From an uncultured Parabacteroides sp. (GTDB lineage: Bacteria; Bacteroidota; Bacteroidia; Bacteroidales; Tannerellaceae): a stretch of 17,624 nt of DNA. The notes beneath the pieces are model-generated. The model searched no databases and was not told where the DNA came from. It saw only the letters and a list, made by a program, of their open reading frames with translations. The position numbers were made by a program, and so were the translations under genes. Location of the stretch: NCBI GenBank assembly GCA_934725305.1, contig CAKVBA010000055.1, positions 1 to 17,624 of the forward strand, in the 5' to 3' direction. Below are positions 15,452 to 17,624 of the stretch, in pieces (within the stretch, counting starts at the first letter, position 1; every line of letters begins with the position of its first letter).

Positions 15452-16795
15452 ATGGCGTATTACAAGAGAAATATTGATAATAAATTGCTAGAATGGAAGG
15501 AATCTCCAAGAAGAAAACCATTGCTTATACGAGGAGCAAGACAAGTTGGAAAGTCAACAGCGGTAAGGCATTTGGGTAAAGAATTTAAGTTTTTTGTAGA
15601 AGTAAACTTGGAGAGTCAGCCATCTATACGACAACTTTTCACCAAAGATATTGACGTACACAAGACTTGTGAGGCAATAAGTGCAACACTGGGTATTCCT
15701 ATTGTTGCAGAAGAAACCTTGCTTTTTATAGATGAGATACAAGTTTGCCAAGAGGCAATCATGTCACTCCGTTATTTTAAAGAAGATTATCCGGAACTAC
15801 ATGTCATAGCAGCAGGTTCATTATTAGAATTCACACTTGAAGAACTTCCTTCTTTTGGAGTAGGAAGAATCCGTTCTCTCTATATGTATCCATTCTCTTT
15901 CGATGAATTTCTTTTGGCCCAAGGACTTGATATCACTGTCGATTACAAGCACAAAGCCTCATCTGCCTCTCCGCTCCCCAACGCAGTTCATAACAAATTG
16001 GTAGAACAGTTAAAGACATTCTACCTTGTGGGTGGTATGCCTGCCGCTATTACCGAATGGATAGAATCGAAAAGCTATATCGAATGCACTCATGTACATA
16101 ATGATATTTTGGACACCTATCAAGATGACTTTTCCAAATATAAGTCACGTGTATCTCCCGATTTATTAAGACAAGTATTGCGTTCTGTTGCTTTGCAAGC
16201 AGGCTGTAAGTTTGTTTTCAGGCAGGTTGCCGATGATATTCATTCATCTGTTATTAAAGATGCACTTCATTTATTGACACTAGCAGGATTGATAAAACCA
16301 GTCACCCATAGTGACGGAAACGGAGTGCCGCTTGGAGCTGAAGAAAATAGTAGTTACACCAAGTATCTCTTCTTAGATCTTGGGCTGATGCAAACCATGC
16401 TCGGAACACCTGCCGCGAATATTCTTTTATCTTCGGATGCTGATTTTGTCAACAAAGGAGCTGCTTCTGAAATGTTTGCCGGGTTAGAACTGATCAAGAA
16501 CCATGATTGCTTTCAGAAAGCAGAAATGTATTATTGGCAGAACTTATCGAGAGGGACAAACGCAGAAATTGATTACCTCGAAGTAAAGGATGGTATAGTT
16601 GTTCCTATTGAAGTAAAAGCAAATACACGAGGTGGCATGCAAAGCCTATGGCTATTCATGAGAAAGAAAGGACTACATCGTGCTATCCGAACATCTTTGG
16701 AAAATTTCGGTGAGTTTGAATATATAGATAAGGAATCCCAAGATGCTATTCGCCATGTTGAAGTTATTCCCCTTTATGCTTTGAGCAATTTATGA
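15452..16795 (+). CDS. AAA ATPase with C-terminal DUF4143 domain
   Basis: This 447-residue cytoplasmic ATPase belongs to the large ATP-binding/DUF4143 group common in Bacteroidales genomes, whose role is unproven. Walker A is GARQVGKST (28-36), Walker B LLFIDEIQ (90-97), and a sensor block AAGSLLEFTL lies at 120-129. The winged-helix and DUF4143 part covers about 190-400. Near the end, E340, I-D374 and E387-V-K-A give a pattern like a PD-(D/E)XK nuclease core (GTNAEIDYLEV, then PIEVKA). All motifs are present. By eye its base use is more AT-rich than the susC-to-kinase block beside it, which suggests a separate, possibly mobile, module. It is preceded by the 33-bp array and ends against a broken mgtC-like gene. 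Confidence 0.92.
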   Translation: MAYYKRNIDNKLLEWKESPRRKPLLIRGARQVGKSTAVRHLGKEFKFFVEVNLESQPSIRQLFTKDIDVHKTCEAISATLGIPIVAEETLLFIDEIQVCQEAIMSLRYFKEDYPELHVIAAGSLLEFTLEELPSFGVGRIRSLYMYPFSFDEFLLAQGLDITVDYKHKASSASPLPNAVHNKLVEQLKTFYLVGGMPAAITEWIESKSYIECTHVHNDILDTYQDDFSKYKSRVSPDLLRQVLRSVALQAGCKFVFRQVADDIHSSVIKDALHLLTLAGLIKPVTHSDGNGVPLGAEENSSYTKYLFLDLGLMQTMLGTPAANILLSSDADFVNKGAASEMFAGLELIKNHDCFQKAEMYYWQNLSRGTNAEIDYLEVKDGIVVPIEVKANTRGGMQSLWLFMRKKGLHRAIRTSLENFGEFEYIDKESQDAIRHVEVIPLYALSNL

Positions 16796-16908
16796 ATATG
16801 GGTACGTAGTCCGGCGTTGCGTTGACGATACTGTCGTTCCACTCCGATAAATGTACCCATAAGAAAGGCGCAACCTATTCTTGCCAGATAATCAGTCAAT
16901 AAAATCAT
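16774..16908 (-). pseudogene. 5' remnant of an MgtC/SapB-family membrane protein gene
   Basis: From the ATG at 16908 the minus strand reads 44 codons to a stop at 16774-16776. Residues 1-36 contain FLMGTFIGVERQYRQRNAGL followed by RT, the strongly conserved N-terminal block of MgtC-family inner-membrane proteins. The family is about 220-240 residues long. Here similarity ends near 16801, and the remaining codons lie mostly in the 3' end of the ATPase gene read backwards. No other part of mgtC is visible in the window. It is therefore a truncated, non-functional remnant left by insertion, deletion or recombination at this point. Identification is by motif recognition. Confidence 0.75.
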
Positions 16909-16956
16909 AACCTTAGTTTTTCCGGCAAAGGTGGCGCCTTTTCTGATAAAGTAGTA

Positions 16957-17004
16957 TTAGAAACCCGTTAGAGCGCCATTAAAATTCCGTTAGAAAAGCT
17001 CTAA
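16957..17004. repeat. Phased array C: TTAGAA/TTAGAG/TTAAAA hexamers at 11-bp steps
   Basis: TTAGAA (16957), TTAGAG (16968), TTAAAA (16979) and TTAGAA (16990) are exactly 11 bp apart, with linkers acccg, cgcca and ttccg. A reversed, out-of-step copy CTCTAA follows at 16999. The array lies about 50-95 bp upstream of the mgtC remnant start. It is less uniform than arrays A and B but shares the TTnnAA core and the nnCCR linker. Confidence 0.6.
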
Positions 17005-17092
17005 TAGAGAATTGCAGTTTCCCAATTTTCGTATGTCCGGACTGAACAGCCCGGCAATGTTACATATCTGCCAAGGACAGTCCCTTGTATGA

Positions 17093-17118
17093 CCGTTTTG
17101 GGTTTAACCCAAACACGG
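17093..17118. repeat. Near-perfect hairpin
   Basis: TTTGGGTT-T-AACCCAAA is a perfect 8-bp stem, flanked by CCGT and ACGG that pair with a one-base bulge. It stands alone between array C and the palindromic repeat mosaic. It has no T-run and no flanking gene. Confidence 0.5.
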
Positions 17119-17224
17119 CTCTCCATTGTTTGCTCGCGGGCAACACTTATTCTCATGGATTATATCTGTATTTTCGATTATAAACCTTATTTTCGCAACT
17201 CAAAACAAGAGAAGTGGAATCACC

Positions 17225-17310
17225 AAAGGCGGACTGAAAGCCCAATGGTTTCCACAGCCCAAGGCAACGCCCTGGGTAAAAGGGTTATAACACACCTAAC
17301 GCCCTGCAAT
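17225..17310. repeat. 86-bp direct repeat, first copy
   Basis: This segment recurs at 17539-17624, 314 bp further on, with a single difference (A at 17233, G at 17547). The second copy is cut by the window edge, so the true repeat is probably longer. It includes the left half of the palindromic unit at 17256-17400. Confidence 0.9.
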
Positions 17311-17400
17311 GGGCAAAAGTAAAATGGGAATATAGGACTTTTGCCCTTGCAGGGCGAATAGCTCATAATCACATAATACCCAGGGCGTTGCCACTGGGCT
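17256..17400. repeat. Nested palindromic repeat unit (REP/BIME-like)
   Basis: Two pairs of inverted arms are nested. The outer pair is AGCCCAAGGCAAC... (17256-17277) with ...GTTGCCACTGGGCT (17378-17400). The inner pair is CGCCCTGCAATGGGCAAAAG (17300-17319) with CTTTTGCCCTTGCAGGGCG (17338-17356). Each pair differs by one small indel, and the stretches between the pairs (17278-17299 and 17357-17377) are not complementary. The arms also form small hairpins of their own. The layout resembles bacterial interspersed mosaic elements. Reading frames across it are artefacts. Confidence 0.75.
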
Positions 17401-17411
17401 ATGGAGAGGTT

Positions 17412-17424
17412 GCCCCTTCGGGGC
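17412..17424. repeat. GC-rich hairpin GCCCC-TTC-GGGGC
   Basis: This perfect 5-bp stem lies just after the nested palindromic unit. The flanking TTG and GCAA add partial pairing. It is probably another module of the same mosaic. From 17425 to 17538 I see no gene and no clear structure. Confidence 0.5.
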
Positions 17425-17538
17425 GCAATCTTGCCAAAAAGCATAAATAAAGAGAAGTATTGTATGAAGCAAGGTTGGGAATATAAGAAGTTGGAATGAT
17501 GCAGACCAAACAAGTACCGAACAAGTTCGTATAGTTGT

Positions 17539-17624
17539 AAAGGCGGGCTGAAAGCCCAATGGTTTCCACAGCCCAAGGCAACGCCCTGGGTAAAAGGGTT
17601 ATAACACACCTAACGCCCTGCAAT
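17539..17624. repeat. 86-bp direct repeat, second copy (cut by window end)
   Basis: Copy of 17225-17310 with one mismatch. It shows that the palindromic unit begins again at the right edge, so a tandem series may continue beyond the window. Confidence 0.9.

Noticed and set aside
15171..15521. Minus-strand frame of 116 residues through the 33-bp repeats
   Set aside because: It only appears open because 33 is a multiple of three. It overlaps the kinase and ATPase genes and gives a repeated LSKSQG artefact.
16797..16861. 9-bp inverted repeat TATGGGTAC/GTACCCATA as terminator of the ATPase gene
   Set aside because: The loop is 47 nt, there is no T-run, and both arms lie within the mgtC remnant reading frame.
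549..16908. rhuM and mgtC in one window as a parallel to Salmonella pathogenicity island 3
   Set aside because: They are 15 kb apart, on unrelated modules, and mgtC is only a fragment here. Each has a simpler local explanation.
17001..17156. Minus-strand frame of 51 residues
   Set aside because: No recognisable motif, and it overlaps the hairpin at 17093-17118 and array C.
17089..17623. Several frames across the palindromic mosaic on both strands
   Set aside because: They follow the repeat units and change frame between copies. Peptides such as GVALGCGNHWAF are a known kind of artefact from such repeats.

Overview
The window looks like chromosomal DNA of a member of the Bacteroidales (Bacteroides or Parabacteroides type; genus not resolvable from sequence alone). 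The reasons are a SusC/SusD outer-membrane pair with typical signal peptides and lipobox, near absence of strong Shine-Dalgarno sites, several -7 boxes of the Bacteroides form TAnnTTTG, and a palindromic intergenic repeat family rich in GCCCAAGGC/GCCCTGGG motifs.

Layout. (1) 1-6646, minus strand: a type I restriction-modification operon read right to left: a 63-residue HTH regulator, hsdR, hsdM, a RhuM-family gene and the first 168 codons of hsdS, which runs off the left edge. Spacings are tight (14 nt, 5 nt, 8-nt overlap, 44 nt). (2) 6647-7416: gene-free DNA with phased short-repeat arrays, a long hairpin and promoter-like boxes. (3) 7417-8394, plus strand: a small macro-domain-like protein of the type often annotated A1S_2505 family, then a pyridoxamine-phosphate-oxidase-like flavin protein, closed by a clear terminator. 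(4) 8467-8883: a second gene-free stretch with the same two kinds of phased repeat array. (5) 8884-15321, plus strand: susC-like, susD-like, an OmpR-type response regulator and a membrane histidine kinase, tightly packed and probably one regulatory and transport unit. (6) 15322-16795: three 20-bp direct repeats at exact 33-bp period, then a DUF4143-type AAA ATPase. (7) 16774-16908, minus strand: an unannotated 5' remnant of an mgtC-like gene, cut off where the ATPase gene ends. (8) 16909-17624: a third phased array and a mosaic of palindromic repeats reaching the right edge.

How the parts work together. The hsd genes should form a restriction/methylation complex whose specificity comes from HsdS, with the HTH protein as likely controller. 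SusC/SusD should capture and import an unknown ligand, with the adjacent two-component system likely sensing it or a related signal. The ATPase module and the mgtC remnant mark a site of past insertion or deletion.

The least explained signals are non-coding. Three intergenic regions carry TTnnAA hexamers at 11-bp steps upstream of gene starts. Two of these regions also carry A/T-tract dyads at about 22-bp steps. One 33-bp-period array sits directly at the ATPase promoter. No known regulator is assigned to any of them here.
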